From: DATMYQ01 sp035560935
GTDB lineage: Bacteria; Bacillota; Negativicutes; Sporomusales; Sporomusaceae
DNA: 32,711 nt
Assembly (NCBI GenBank): GCA_035560935.1
Contig: DATMYQ010000139.1
Coordinates: forward strand, 1-32,711
Direction: 5' to 3'
The number at the start of each line of letters is the position of its first letter. Within the stretch, counting starts at the first letter, position 1. The notes under the pieces are model-generated. The model made no database searches. It worked only from the letters and a program-made list of their open reading frames with translations, and was not told the origin of the DNA. A program made the translations under genes and the position numbers. Positions 23,486 to 31,677 of the stretch are shown one piece after another.

Positions 23486-24295
23486 GTGGAAGCTGTTTTA
23501 CATCGCGCAGTCGTCTATACCAACAGAATTTTGCTGCTGAGAACGGCGTGGAAGCGGATATTGGCGCCTTGCGTTATATTAGGCGTTTGGCAGGGAGCCG
23601 TGGTCAGCGGGTTGGTAAAGCCTGTATTGCTGCCGCCGCCGACCCAGGTATTCGAGGCGATGGTCATGATGCTGGGCAACGGCGAGCTGGCGGTACATCT
23701 GGGCGTCAGCATTGCCCGAGTGCTGGAAGGTTTTTTATTGGCGGCTGTCTTGGGAATTGGTCTTGGCATGGGGATGGGGCTATTGCCGCAGCTGAATGAT
23801 CTGCTGGACGGAACCATTCAGCTGATCCGCCCGATTCCTCCGATTGCCTGGCTGCCGATGGCGATTCTGTGGTTCGGCATTGAAGAAGGGTCGAAAATTT
23901 TCATCATCACGCTGGGCGCTTTTTTTCCGATCTTTATCAACGTGTTGGAAGGCATTCGTCAGACGGATCAAAAGTATGTGGAATTATCCCAGGTGCTGGA
24001 AGTTCCGCGAGGTAAATTTATCCGCAAAGTCATTATTCCCGGAGCGCTGCCGTTTATTATTTCCGGCCTGCGCATCGGCCTGGGCTACGCCTGGATGTGC
24101 GTGGTGGCGGCAGAATTGTCAGCCGGTATGAAGGGGATCGGGTTTATGCTGACCGACGCCCGCTCGCTGGCGCAAACGGACAAAGTGTTTGTGGGCATGC
24201 TGTCGATCGGCGTCATCGGCAAAATGATGGATAGCCTGCTGCGGATGCTTGAAACGAAGATCGTTAAGTGGAGGGGAGCTTTTACGGGGGTATGA
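23486..24295 (+). CDS. ABC transporter permease (SsuC/TauC type)
   Basis: 269 residues from GTG 23486 with GGGGAGG upstream. About six hydrophobic segments are visible, with the substrate-family permease motif ELSQVLEVPRGKFIRKVIIPGALPF (partly quoted) carrying the EAA-loop that contacts the ATPase. Typical of SsuC/TauC/NrtB permeases. It lies 24 bases after the binding-protein gene and overlaps the ATPase gene through ATGA, so translation is coupled. Substrate unknown. Confidence 0.93.
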   Translation: MEAVLHRAVVYTNRILLLRTAWKRILAPCVILGVWQGAVVSGLVKPVLLPPPTQVFEAMVMMLGNGELAVHLGVSIARVLEGFLLAAVLGIGLGMGMGLLPQLNDLLDGTIQLIRPIPPIAWLPMAILWFGIEEGSKIFIITLGAFFPIFINVLEGIRQTDQKYVELSQVLEVPRGKFIRKVIIPGALPFIISGLRIGLGYAWMCVVAAELSAGMKGIGFMLTDARSLAQTDKVFVGMLSIGVIGKMMDSLLRMLETKIVKWRGAFTGV

Positions 24296-25047
24296 CAGCA
24301 AAAGACCATTTGGTCATTAAAAATTTGGCGAAATTCTATGTAAACGAAAACGGAAACATGCCGGTGTTGGAAGATATTTCTCTTTGCGTGAAAGCGCAAG
24401 AGTTTGTGGTCGTTGTAGGCGCCAGCGGCTGCGGAAAAAGCACGCTGCTGCGCATCATTTGCGGCCTTGATACGGATTACCGGGGGGCCGTTGCCTTGCG
24501 GGGCAAGAAAATCTCCGGACCCGGTTTGGACCGGGGGATCGTCTTCCAGGAACATCGGTTATTGCCTTGGCTGCGGGTCGAGGGCAACCTGGAATATGCG
24601 CTGCAAAGCGGCGCGGCGGCACAAAATAAACGGCTGATCGCGGAAAAGCTGGCCCTGGTGGGTCTCAGCGGCTTTGAAAAAGCGTATCCGGCGCAATTGT
24701 CCGGAGGTATGGCGCAACGGGTTGCCATCGCCCGGGCCTTGGTTAACCAACCGGATATTTTGCTGCTGGATGAACCGTTTGGTGCGCTGGACGCGTTGAC
24801 GCGGCTGAAAATGCAGCAGGAAATCCTGCGCATTTGGGAAAAAGAGAAAACCACAATGATCATGGTGACCCATGATATTGAAGAAGCCGTTTATTTGGGC
24901 AGCCGGGTTATCGTGATGTCGGATCGTCCGGGAACAATAAAAAAAGAGTTTGCGGTTGATCTGCCGCATCCCCGTAATCGTTCCGCCGTAGAATTTCTCC
25001 AGCTGCGCAAAGCCATTTGCCATGAATTTCATGAAGATTTGATGTAG
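24292..25047 (+). CDS. ABC transporter ATP-binding protein (SsuB/TauB type)
   Basis: 251 residues from ATG 24292, which overlaps the permease stop as ATGA; GTG 24268 in frame is a weaker choice. Walker A GASGCGKST is at residues 43-51, the Q-loop is in VFQEHRLLPW, the signature is LSGGMAQRVAIARAL, and Walker B is ILLLDEPFGALDALT, followed by the H-loop MVTHDIEEAVYLGSR. The HRLLPWLRV Q-loop is the form usual in nitrate/sulfonate/taurine importers. It energizes the upstream permease and binding protein. A terminator follows. Confidence 0.95.
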   Translation: MTAKDHLVIKNLAKFYVNENGNMPVLEDISLCVKAQEFVVVVGASGCGKSTLLRIICGLDTDYRGAVALRGKKISGPGLDRGIVFQEHRLLPWLRVEGNLEYALQSGAAAQNKRLIAEKLALVGLSGFEKAYPAQLSGGMAQRVAIARALVNQPDILLLDEPFGALDALTRLKMQQEILRIWEKEKTTMIMVTHDIEEAVYLGSRVIVMSDRPGTIKKEFAVDLPHPRNRSAVEFLQLRKAICHEFHEDLM

Positions 25048-25061
25048 GCAGTTCGCCGAAA

Positions 25062-25106
25062 AGAGCCGTTTCCCTATTGCGTCAAGCATAGGGGAGCGGC
25101 TTTTTG
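25062..25106 (+). terminator. Rho-independent terminator after the ABC importer
   Basis: Stem AGCCG-TTTCCCTAT / ATAGGGGAG-CGGCT with loop TGCGTCAAGC, ending in TTTTT (to about 25105). It closes the 21976-25047 gene group. Confidence 0.88.
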
Positions 25107-25258
25107 CCGTCTCCGTTGCAATAGAAGCTGCGTCTATGTTGGCGAGAGGAATGCCGGAACCTTATTGTATTCGAATGTGCCGACACGGGGCAGGGAAATT
25201 TTAAAGAAATCAACCGGCGTTCGTTATAATGCAATAAAAGTAAGAAAAATGCCAATCG

Positions 25259-25287
25259 TTGACTATGTGAACAGTTGATGTTACAAT
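25259..25287 (+). promoter_or_regulatory. Sigma-70-type promoter for the RND efflux operon
   Basis: TTGACT (25259-25264), 17-base spacer, TACAAT (25282-25287), about 90 bases before the adaptor start. The 330-base gap 25048-25377 holds the importer terminator, this promoter, and a second possible -10 (TATAAT at 25225-25230, no good -35). No gene or RNA was seen in it, and no efflux regulator is encoded next to it. Confidence 0.7.
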
Positions 25288-25377
25288 TCGGTTAGCATGG
25301 AAATGACTATTGTATAAATCCGGGCAGTATGTTCCGGCACATGGTCATTAGCGGATTCGACGGAGGAGGCTGATTTT

Positions 25378-26532
25378 TTGAACAAGTGGCGGAGATGGAT
25401 GATTGCGGCGGCGCTAGCTTTTGTCATTACAATTGCTGCGGGGCTGGTATACCAAAGAAGCATGGAAGTATCCAATGCCAGCAAGCCGTTGGCAGGACTA
25501 GCGCCGGTTCGGATTGTTACGGCCACGCAGGGAACCATTATTATGAGTGCGCATTACTTAGGTAAAGTGGAATCGGCCATGACCAGCGAAGTATCTGCGC
25601 GCATCACGGCCAACGTACTGGACGTCTTTAAACGAGAAGGCGACACGGTAGCCGCCGGAGATCGTCTGGTGGAACTGGATGATGTAACGATGGCCAATAA
25701 AACGCGAGCCTCTATTGCTGAATTGCGTGCGGCGCAAAGTGCGCTGCTGGCAGCTGAAAGCAGTTATCAGACGCAGAAAGCCAGCTGGGAGCGCAGCCAG
25801 CGCTTGTATAACCAGTCGGCCATTGCGTTGGAGTCTTTCGAGCATGCAAAGTCTGCTGTCGATAACATGGCGAATCAGGTGAGCGCCGCCAAAGAGAAAA
25901 TTCAGATATGCGAAGAGAATCGTCAGATCAGCCTAAAAGAACAAGCGTACGCACAACTGCTGGCTCCTTTTGCCGGAGTAGTCACTAAACGTCTGGTGGA
26001 GCCAGGGGATTTGGCCTTGCCGGGAAAGGCGCTCATGACGATACAAGCGGTGGATTGCGGCTATAAAATTACGGTACCTGTGCCGCAGGACGCGGCATCG
26101 GCGATTCAAGCCGGGGCGGAAGCGGTGATATCCGATGGCGTTCGTAAATTGATGATGCCAGTGACAAAAGTCTACCCGGCACTGGCATCGACGAATTTGG
26201 CGATGGTGGAAATACAATTGACAGAGATGCCCTGGCAATTGCCACTGGGATCTTCATTAGGCGTTGACATCGTTACCAGGCGTATCAGCGGCGTGATCCT
26301 GCCGGTTCAAGCGTTGATAACCAACAGTAAAGGGAACTTTGTTATCACTGTTGATGACAGCGACGTGGTTCATCAAATACCGGTTCAGGTAACCGGCCGC
26401 AATTCGGAAATGGCCGCAGTCACGGGGATTCCTGCTAACAGCCGGGTGGCTGTCGGCCAAGAAAACCGTTTGATACAATTGGTGGACGGTAAAAAAGTAA
26501 TGGTTATTACTGATGGGAGTGAAAACCATTGA
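25378..26532 (+). CDS. RND efflux periplasmic adaptor (membrane fusion protein)
   Basis: 384 residues from TTG 25378, with GGAGGAGG (25362-25369) 8 bases upstream. Residues 8-26 form one membrane anchor. The HlyD/AcrA layout follows: a lipoyl half-motif (ARITANVLDVFKREGDTVAAGDRLVELD in part), a helical hairpin (about 100-185, SALLAAESSYQTQKASWERSQRL in part), the second lipoyl half (YAQLLAPFAGVVTKRLVEPGD in part), then beta-barrel and membrane-proximal domains. It links the inner-membrane pump to an outer-membrane channel. It overlaps the pump start by TTGA. Confidence 0.93.
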   Translation: MNKWRRWMIAAALAFVITIAAGLVYQRSMEVSNASKPLAGLAPVRIVTATQGTIIMSAHYLGKVESAMTSEVSARITANVLDVFKREGDTVAAGDRLVELDDVTMANKTRASIAELRAAQSALLAAESSYQTQKASWERSQRLYNQSAIALESFEHAKSAVDNMANQVSAAKEKIQICEENRQISLKEQAYAQLLAPFAGVVTKRLVEPGDLALPGKALMTIQAVDCGYKITVPVPQDAASAIQAGAEAVISDGVRKLMMPVTKVYPALASTNLAMVEIQLTEMPWQLPLGSSLGVDIVTRRISGVILPVQALITNSKGNFVITVDDSDVVHQIPVQVTGRNSEMAAVTGIPANSRVAVGQENRLIQLVDGKKVMVITDGSENH

Positions 26533-29500
26533 ATGGGCTGATCGGGAAATATTTTGCAAAGCCGTATTTGGTTCTATCCTTCGTTTTTCTGATGGCCATC
26601 GTGGGCATTATCGGCTATGTTAAAATGCCGCTCAATATGTATCCGGACAGTGATCATCCCCAGATCACCATCATTACTATGGAATCCGGAGCTTCGGCGG
26701 CTGATGTGGAGGCGAAAATCAGCCGGACCATCGAAAAAGAAATGACGACGCTGGGGGATGTGCTGAAGGTTAGCTCTACCAGTAAAGATGAAGTGTCCGT
26801 TGTCACGGTTGAGTTTGATTATACCCGGACACTGGATTCCGCTGCCACGGACGTTGCCAATGCCTTAAGCAAGATGATGGGCAAACTGCCCACGGACATT
26901 CAGCAGCCGCAAATTTTTAAAATTAGTCAAGCAACCCAACCGACCCTGATTTTGTCTCTTTCTCCCCGGGATGACGGGATTTTGGACATGAGCCAAATTC
27001 GCCAGTTGGCGGATAACGAGATTAAGGAAGAACTTCTGCGTGTCCCCGGAATTTCGCAGGTAGAGGTATTCGGCGGTTTTTTGCCGGAGTATAAAATCAT
27101 TGTCAAACCGGATACTTTGGCACAGCATAAGCTGACCATCAATGATGTCGCTGCGGCGCTCAGCGCCAATAATGTCAACGTCCCTAACGGATTGATTATT
27201 AAATCCACCGGGCAATACCTTTTGAAAACTCAGGGGGAGTTTCGTACTCCCGAGGAAGCCAACCATATTGTTATCGCTCGGAGTGAAACGGGTGATATCC
27301 ATTTGCGGGATGTTGCCACGATTGTCAGGGATATCGCGGAGCCGCAGTCTGTTTATCACGGTAATGGCCGACAAGCCATCGGAATGAGCATATTGCGTTC
27401 GCCATCTGGAGTGGCGATGGACAGTATCAGCGCTGTGGAAAAATATTTGCCCCAATTAAAAGAACAGTATCCGGGGATTCTCTTTGAAATCAGTGATACG
27501 CAGGGTGATTTAATCCGCACCAGCGTGAATAATATGCAGACGGCTTTGTTTGAAGCGATTCTGCTTACCGTGATTATTGTATTTCTGTTTCTCGGCAACC
27601 TTCGGATCACATTGCTGGCGGCGATCTCCATTCCTTTTACCTATTTAATTACTTTCGGCATTATGTGGCTTATTGGCTATGAATTAAATACAGTAACTTT
27701 TACCGGAATCATTTTAGCTGTAGGGATGCTGCTGGATGATGCGATTGTGGTCCTGGAAAATATTTCGCGCCATTATCAGGAGGATGGTTCTCCGGATCAA
27801 CTGGATCAGGCGGTGATCGGCGGCACGCAAGAGGTGTTGCTGGCGATATTTTCCGGGACTTATGCCACGGTAATGGTGTTGGTGCCGATTATCTTTATCG
27901 GCGGTTATGTTCAGGCGGTGATGCGGCCCTTTATGATGTCGATGTGCATTGCTTTGGTGGTATCCTATATTGTGTCAGTAACGATCATTCCTATTGCCGC
28001 GCCCTGGCTTTTGCGGCAGCGGCATTTGCCCAACCGTCTGGAGCGGATGACCCGCCGTTTTGACGAAACCGTAGTGAGTGCTGTTCAGGATTTTTATGTG
28101 CAGACGGTGGCCGTGGCTTTGCGGCGGCGGTCGCTATTCGGAGCAGGGGCTCTACTTCTCTTTGGGCTGAGTATGGGCTTAATGCCTATACTGGGGAGGG
28201 ATTTAATGTCGTCAATGGACGCCGGCATTATCAAGGTTAACTTTGAAATGGATACGGACATGTCGCTGGCGGAAACGGAGAAAGTGGCGACGGCGATGGA
28301 AAAAGCCGTGCTGCAGATCCCGGGGTTGCAAAGCGTGTCCACCATTCTGGGATCGGAATCCGGGGTTGTGAGCTTTGGCAGCGGCAAAATTCCTCAGCAG
28401 GGGAATATGACCATCAATTTACTGGATCGATTTCAACGAAAGCAGAGCATCTGGGAAACCGAGAATGAACTGCGGCGACAGTTCCAGGAAATACCGGGGC
28501 TCAAATACGTGGATGTATTCGATTTTGGGGCTACCGCCATGGCCAGCATTAAAGCGCCGGTGGCGCTGTTGATTACCGGCCCGGATCGGTATGTGCTGGA
28601 TACGCTGGGGCGGCAAATAACGGACCGGTTAGGGGACGTCAACGGACTGAAGACCATTTCGCGCAACTGGACATTTGACAAGAATGAAATCACTTTCGTG
28701 GTGAATAAAGAAGCCTGTTCCCTATATGGAATTTCACCGCTGCAAGTCTCGCAGCAGGCAGCTAACGCAGTGCAGGGAATGGCATCGTCACGTTACCGCA
28801 TTGACCAGGAGGACGGTATTCTGATGCGTGTGACAGCGCCCGTTGAGCGACGTGATCACGTTAATAAGTTAAGCAACTTATTGATTGCCACGCCCCGGGG
28901 TGTGACTCCGCTGGAAACCTTGGGTCAGTTCGCCTTTAAGAAAATGCCTACGCTGTACACGCGACAAAACATGCAAAACACCTTGGAGATTTATGGATTC
29001 CGGGAAAAAATGGCGATTTCCCATTTGGACAGCGGCATCCAGCGCGTGCTGACCAATCTGCCGGTACCGGCAGGGTATACCATTACCCAGGAAGGTGACA
29101 TGAATCAAATGAAATCATCCTTTACCGCCATGAGCGGCGCGATGGGAATTGGGATGATTCTGCTCTACTTTAGCCTGGTTCCGGCGTTCGGATCTTTTGT
29201 ACATCCCATGACCATCATGTCGGCCATTCCATTGGGGATGATCGGTTCGATGTGGGCGTTGCTGCTAAGTGGTAAACCGGCTTCTATGCCGGCATTCATG
29301 GGGATGATCTTATTGGCGGGAATCGTGGTAAAAAACTCAATTTTGTTAATTGACTTTATTGTAAATGCCCGTAGCCAGGGAGCGGGCGTTGAAGAGGCGA
29401 TCATTGACAGCGTAAAGGTGAGAAGCAGGCCCATTCTTATGACCGCATTCGGGACAGCCGTAGGCATGACGCCGATTGCGCTGGAATGGGCAGTAGGTCT

Positions 29501-29660
29501 GGAGAGGCTATCGCCATTGGCGGTAGTTTCCATCGGCGGTTTGCTGGCATCTACTTTTTTGACGCTGGTGTATGTCCCTATTTTATATTCGCTTTTTGAG
29601 GAAATAAAAGAGAAGCTTGCCGTGCGGATCAAGAATATTTCTGTGCAAAAGCAGTCATAA
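26529..29660 (+). CDS. RND efflux pump, inner-membrane transporter (AcrB/HAE family)
   Basis: 1043 residues from TTG 26529, overlapping the adaptor stop; GGGAGTG lies upstream. Full length for the family: twelve predicted membrane segments and two large periplasmic loops (about 30-330 and 560-860). The proton-relay aspartates are present as Asp403-Asp404 in GMLLDDAIVVLENI, and the TM10 lysine in GIVVKNSILLIDF. It exports hydrophobic compounds using the proton gradient; substrates are unknown. No TolC-type channel gene is in the window, so one must come from elsewhere. Its presence supports a diderm host. Confidence 0.95.
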   Translation: MNGLIGKYFAKPYLVLSFVFLMAIVGIIGYVKMPLNMYPDSDHPQITIITMESGASAADVEAKISRTIEKEMTTLGDVLKVSSTSKDEVSVVTVEFDYTRTLDSAATDVANALSKMMGKLPTDIQQPQIFKISQATQPTLILSLSPRDDGILDMSQIRQLADNEIKEELLRVPGISQVEVFGGFLPEYKIIVKPDTLAQHKLTINDVAAALSANNVNVPNGLIIKSTGQYLLKTQGEFRTPEEANHIVIARSETGDIHLRDVATIVRDIAEPQSVYHGNGRQAIGMSILRSPSGVAMDSISAVEKYLPQLKEQYPGILFEISDTQGDLIRTSVNNMQTALFEAILLTVIIVFLFLGNLRITLLAAISIPFTYLITFGIMWLIGYELNTVTFTGIILAVGMLLDDAIVVLENISRHYQEDGSPDQLDQAVIGGTQEVLLAIFSGTYATVMVLVPIIFIGGYVQAVMRPFMMSMCIALVVSYIVSVTIIPIAAPWLLRQRHLPNRLERMTRRFDETVVSAVQDFYVQTVAVALRRRSLFGAGALLLFGLSMGLMPILGRDLMSSMDAGIIKVNFEMDTDMSLAETEKVATAMEKAVLQIPGLQSVSTILGSESGVVSFGSGKIPQQGNMTINLLDRFQRKQSIWETENELRRQFQEIPGLKYVDVFDFGATAMASIKAPVALLITGPDRYVLDTLGRQITDRLGDVNGLKTISRNWTFDKNEITFVVNKEACSLYGISPLQVSQQAANAVQGMASSRYRIDQEDGILMRVTAPVERRDHVNKLSNLLIATPRGVTPLETLGQFAFKKMPTLYTRQNMQNTLEIYGFREKMAISHLDSGIQRVLTNLPVPAGYTITQEGDMNQMKSSFTAMSGAMGIGMILLYFSLVPAFGSFVHPMTIMSAIPLGMIGSMWALLLSGKPASMPAFMGMILLAGIVVKNSILLIDFIVNARSQGAGVEEAIIDSVKVRSRPILMTAFGTAVGMTPIALEWAVGLERLSPLAVVSIGGLLASTFLTLVYVPILYSLFEEIKEKLAVRIKNISVQKQS

Positions 29661-29758
29661 GGAATCGGACTGACGGTGGATTGTTATGGCCGTGGATTCG
29701 GTTTCTTGCGTAAAATTTTACGGCTGTAAAAAAACGAATAAAAATATTGTATGAAGTG

Positions 29759-29787
29759 TTGACAGACATGGATTTTGCCTTTATAAT
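29759..29787 (+). promoter_or_regulatory. Consensus sigma-70 promoter for tRNA-Leu
   Basis: Perfect TTGACA (29759-29764), 17-base spacer, perfect TATAAT (29782-29787), 40 bases before the mature tRNA 5' end. Full consensus fits a strong stable-RNA promoter. Confidence 0.93.
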
Positions 29788-29826
29788 TATCAAAGTGGAA
29801 CGGCGGTTCCGCAACAAACACATAAT

Positions 29827-29912
29827 GCCGAAGTGGCGGAATTGGCAGACGCACCTGACTCAAAATCAGACGAGGTCTCCTCGTGCCGGTTCGAGTCCGG
29901 CCTTCGGCACCA
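29827..29912 (+). tRNA. tRNA-Leu (anticodon CAA)
   Basis: 86 bases including an encoded CCA end. Acceptor arms GCCGAAG (29827-29833) and CTTCGGC (29902-29908) pair perfectly. The anticodon loop CTCAAAA gives CAA, which reads UUG leucine codons. A long variable arm (CGAGGTCTCCTCG) and the T arm CCGGTTCGAGTCCGG are class II features typical of tRNA-Leu. It stands alone between its own promoter and terminator. Confidence 0.96.
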
Positions 29913-29921
29913 GTCATGCGC

Positions 29922-29956
29922 GAACGGATAACCTCCAAGTTATCCGTTCTTTTAAT
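29922..29956 (+). terminator. Terminator of the tRNA-Leu transcript
   Basis: Perfect 11-pair stem GAACGGATAAC (29922-29932) / GTTATCCGTTC (29939-29949) with loop CTCCAA, followed by TTTTAATT. It begins 10 bases after the tRNA. Confidence 0.9.
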
Positions 29957-29968
29957 TGGTTCTATACT

Positions 29969-30017
29969 AAATGTTGGGGTGACCAGTGAACCAACTGGTC
30001 ACCCCAACATTTTTAAT
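29969..30017 (+). terminator. Second, very stable terminator-like hairpin
   Basis: Perfect 19-pair stem (29969-29987 with 29994-30012), core GTTGGGGTGACCAGT, loop GAACCA, followed by TTAATATTT. It stands 12 bases after the tRNA terminator and before the 3' end of the opposite-strand MocR gene, so it probably works as a backup or two-way transcription barrier. Confidence 0.75.
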
Positions 30018-30039
30018 ATTTCGCCGGAAAAAACAAACG

Positions 30040-30083
30040 AAAAGGGTCATGCTGAAATTTTGGAGTTTCAACACGGCCCTTTT
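30040..30083 (-). terminator. Terminator of the MocR-type regulator gene
   Basis: On the minus strand, AAAAGGG and an inner TGTTGAAA pair with TTTCAGCA and CCCTTTT (one internal bulge), and the stem ends in a T tract. It lies 20 bases beyond the regulator stop codon. Confidence 0.72.
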
Positions 30084-30102
30084 TCCGGCGGCGATTTGAA
30101 TA

Positions 30103-31575
30103 TCAGACAATCCGGTTGCTGACGGCGTCGTTCAGCAACCGGATTAATATATCCAGGGCTTTCACCAGGTCCTCCTCCGTCAGGTTGGTCCAGCAAATCC
30201 GCAGATGATTGGTTTCCGGCTCGCCGGGATAGAAAATGGAGCCGGGGAAAAAATGAATGCCGCGCCGGTGCGCTTCGGGAATCAAGTGGTCGGTATTGAT
30301 CGCCGGCGGCATCGATAGCCAGAGGTAAAGGCCGGAGGTCTGATGCGGACGGATAATAGAAGGGTCCAGGCGGTCATTGATGGTTTTCAGGACGTTTTTG
30401 CGGCGTACTTCCAGCAAATGGCTCATTTTGTTGATAGAGCGCAATAACTCGGGATTTTTGAAAAAAGGAATGAGGGATTTTTGCAGCCAAAGCGGCGAAC
30501 CCAGGTCGGCGATTGATTTTGCCGCCAGGAGCCGGTTGTAGATGCTGCCATCCGCCGCCAGCAGGCCGATGCGGAGGCCGGGAAAAAGAAATTTGCTGAA
30601 ACATTTCAGATAGACGACTCGTCCGGTGGTGTCCAAGGATTTTATCGGCGGCGGCAGTTTATTGCTTTTTATTCGCAGCAGCTCCAGTTCACGGTGCGGT
30701 TCATCTTCCAAGATCAGAATATTATGCTGTTGGGCGAAACTGAGAATCTCGCGGCGGCGGGACAGGGGCATGATCGAGCCGGTGGGATTCTGTCCCGTGG
30801 GGACCAGATAAATAGCTTTGATGCGAACCTGTGACGCCAGGTCTTCCAGGAGGTCAATGCGCAGGCCGTCTGTGTCAACTGGCACCGGCAGCAAATTGGC
30901 GTGGGTTAAGCGAAACGCATCGATAGCGCCGGAAAAGCACGGGGTCTCCACCGCGATGGTGTCGCCGGGGCCTAAGAAAGTGCGGCTGAAGAGGTCGATG
31001 CCTTGCTGCGTGCCGTTGGTAACCAGCAGTTGATGCGGGGCAAGATCAATGGACAGGGAACGCAGGTAGCTGGATATCGACTGTAGAAAATCGGCGTCGC
31101 CCTGGAATTTGGAGTATTGTCCCAGAAAATGCGGAGACTTTTCCAGCGTTTCATGCAATGAGGCTTGAATCAGGCGGATAGGAAGCAAAGAATGGTGCAT
31201 GCAGGCGTCGGCTAAATTTAGAATATGCTGCGGCAAACGCACCGCGCTCTGACTCCAAAAACTGGCCCGGGGGAGATAATCCGGCACAGACAGCTGCCAG
31301 TCGAAGGGAGCGGCGGCGGGGGCCTCGACGGAAGCGAGATTCCGGGCGCGAACAAAAGTTCCTTTGCCATGAAAAGTTTCCGTCAGGCCATGCTGATCCA
31401 GCAGCTTGTAAACATGGTGAGCCGTAACCAGACTAATGCCCAAATCCGCCGCCAATTTCCGCACCGGCGGCAGCTGCGCGCCGGCGGCCAAGAGGCCGGA
31501 ACGGATGCGCTGGGATATTTCCAGGTAAATTTGTTCGCGGAAATTATTTCTTTTCCGATCAATGGCAATGTTCAT
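30103..31575 (-). CDS. MocR-type regulator (GntR HTH fused to aminotransferase domain)
   Basis: 490 residues from ATG at 31575 (minus strand), supported by GGAGGG 5 bases upstream; the frame stays open for 24 more codons without a better site. Residues about 5-75 are a GntR winged helix (REQIYLEISQRIRSG, LPPVRKLAADLGISLVTAHHVYKLL in part). Residues about 110-480 form an aminotransferase-like fold (NGTQQGIDLFSRTFLGPGD, VPTGQNPTGSIM), with the PLP lysine likely in CFSKFLFPGLRIG. Such regulators use PLP to sense amino compounds or vitamin B6. It is divergent from an EamA exporter and probably controls it. Confidence 0.92.
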   Translation of the reverse strand: MNIAIDRKRNNFREQIYLEISQRIRSGLLAAGAQLPPVRKLAADLGISLVTAHHVYKLLDQHGLTETFHGKGTFVRARNLASVEAPAAAPFDWQLSVPDYLPRASFWSQSAVRLPQHILNLADACMHHSLLPIRLIQASLHETLEKSPHFLGQYSKFQGDADFLQSISSYLRSLSIDLAPHQLLVTNGTQQGIDLFSRTFLGPGDTIAVETPCFSGAIDAFRLTHANLLPVPVDTDGLRIDLLEDLASQVRIKAIYLVPTGQNPTGSIMPLSRRREILSFAQQHNILILEDEPHRELELLRIKSNKLPPPIKSLDTTGRVVYLKCFSKFLFPGLRIGLLAADGSIYNRLLAAKSIADLGSPLWLQKSLIPFFKNPELLRSINKMSHLLEVRRKNVLKTINDRLDPSIIRPHQTSGLYLWLSMPPAINTDHLIPEAHRRGIHFFPGSIFYPGEPETNHLRICWTNLTEEDLVKALDILIRLLNDAVSNRIV

Positions 31576-31606
31576 AAGCCCTCCAAGTGTTATGGGATTC
31601 GTTTGA

Positions 31607-31663
31607 CTGTTATAGTGTTTTAGTGGTTTTATAACCCTAATATACACTAATACGGTATAACAG
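31607..31663. promoter_or_regulatory. Dyad-symmetric operator candidate between mocR-type and eamA genes
   Basis: Two 19-base half-sites in inverted order share 16 of 19 positions: CTGTTATAGTGTTTTAGTG (31607-31625) and the reverse complement of 31645-31663. The dyad axis is at 31635 and the centres are 38 bases apart. The region lies between the divergent starts and overlaps AT-rich promoter-like sequence, as expected for the MocR regulator's own operator (inference). Confidence 0.65.
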
Positions 31664-31677
31664 AAAAGAGGGGTTGC

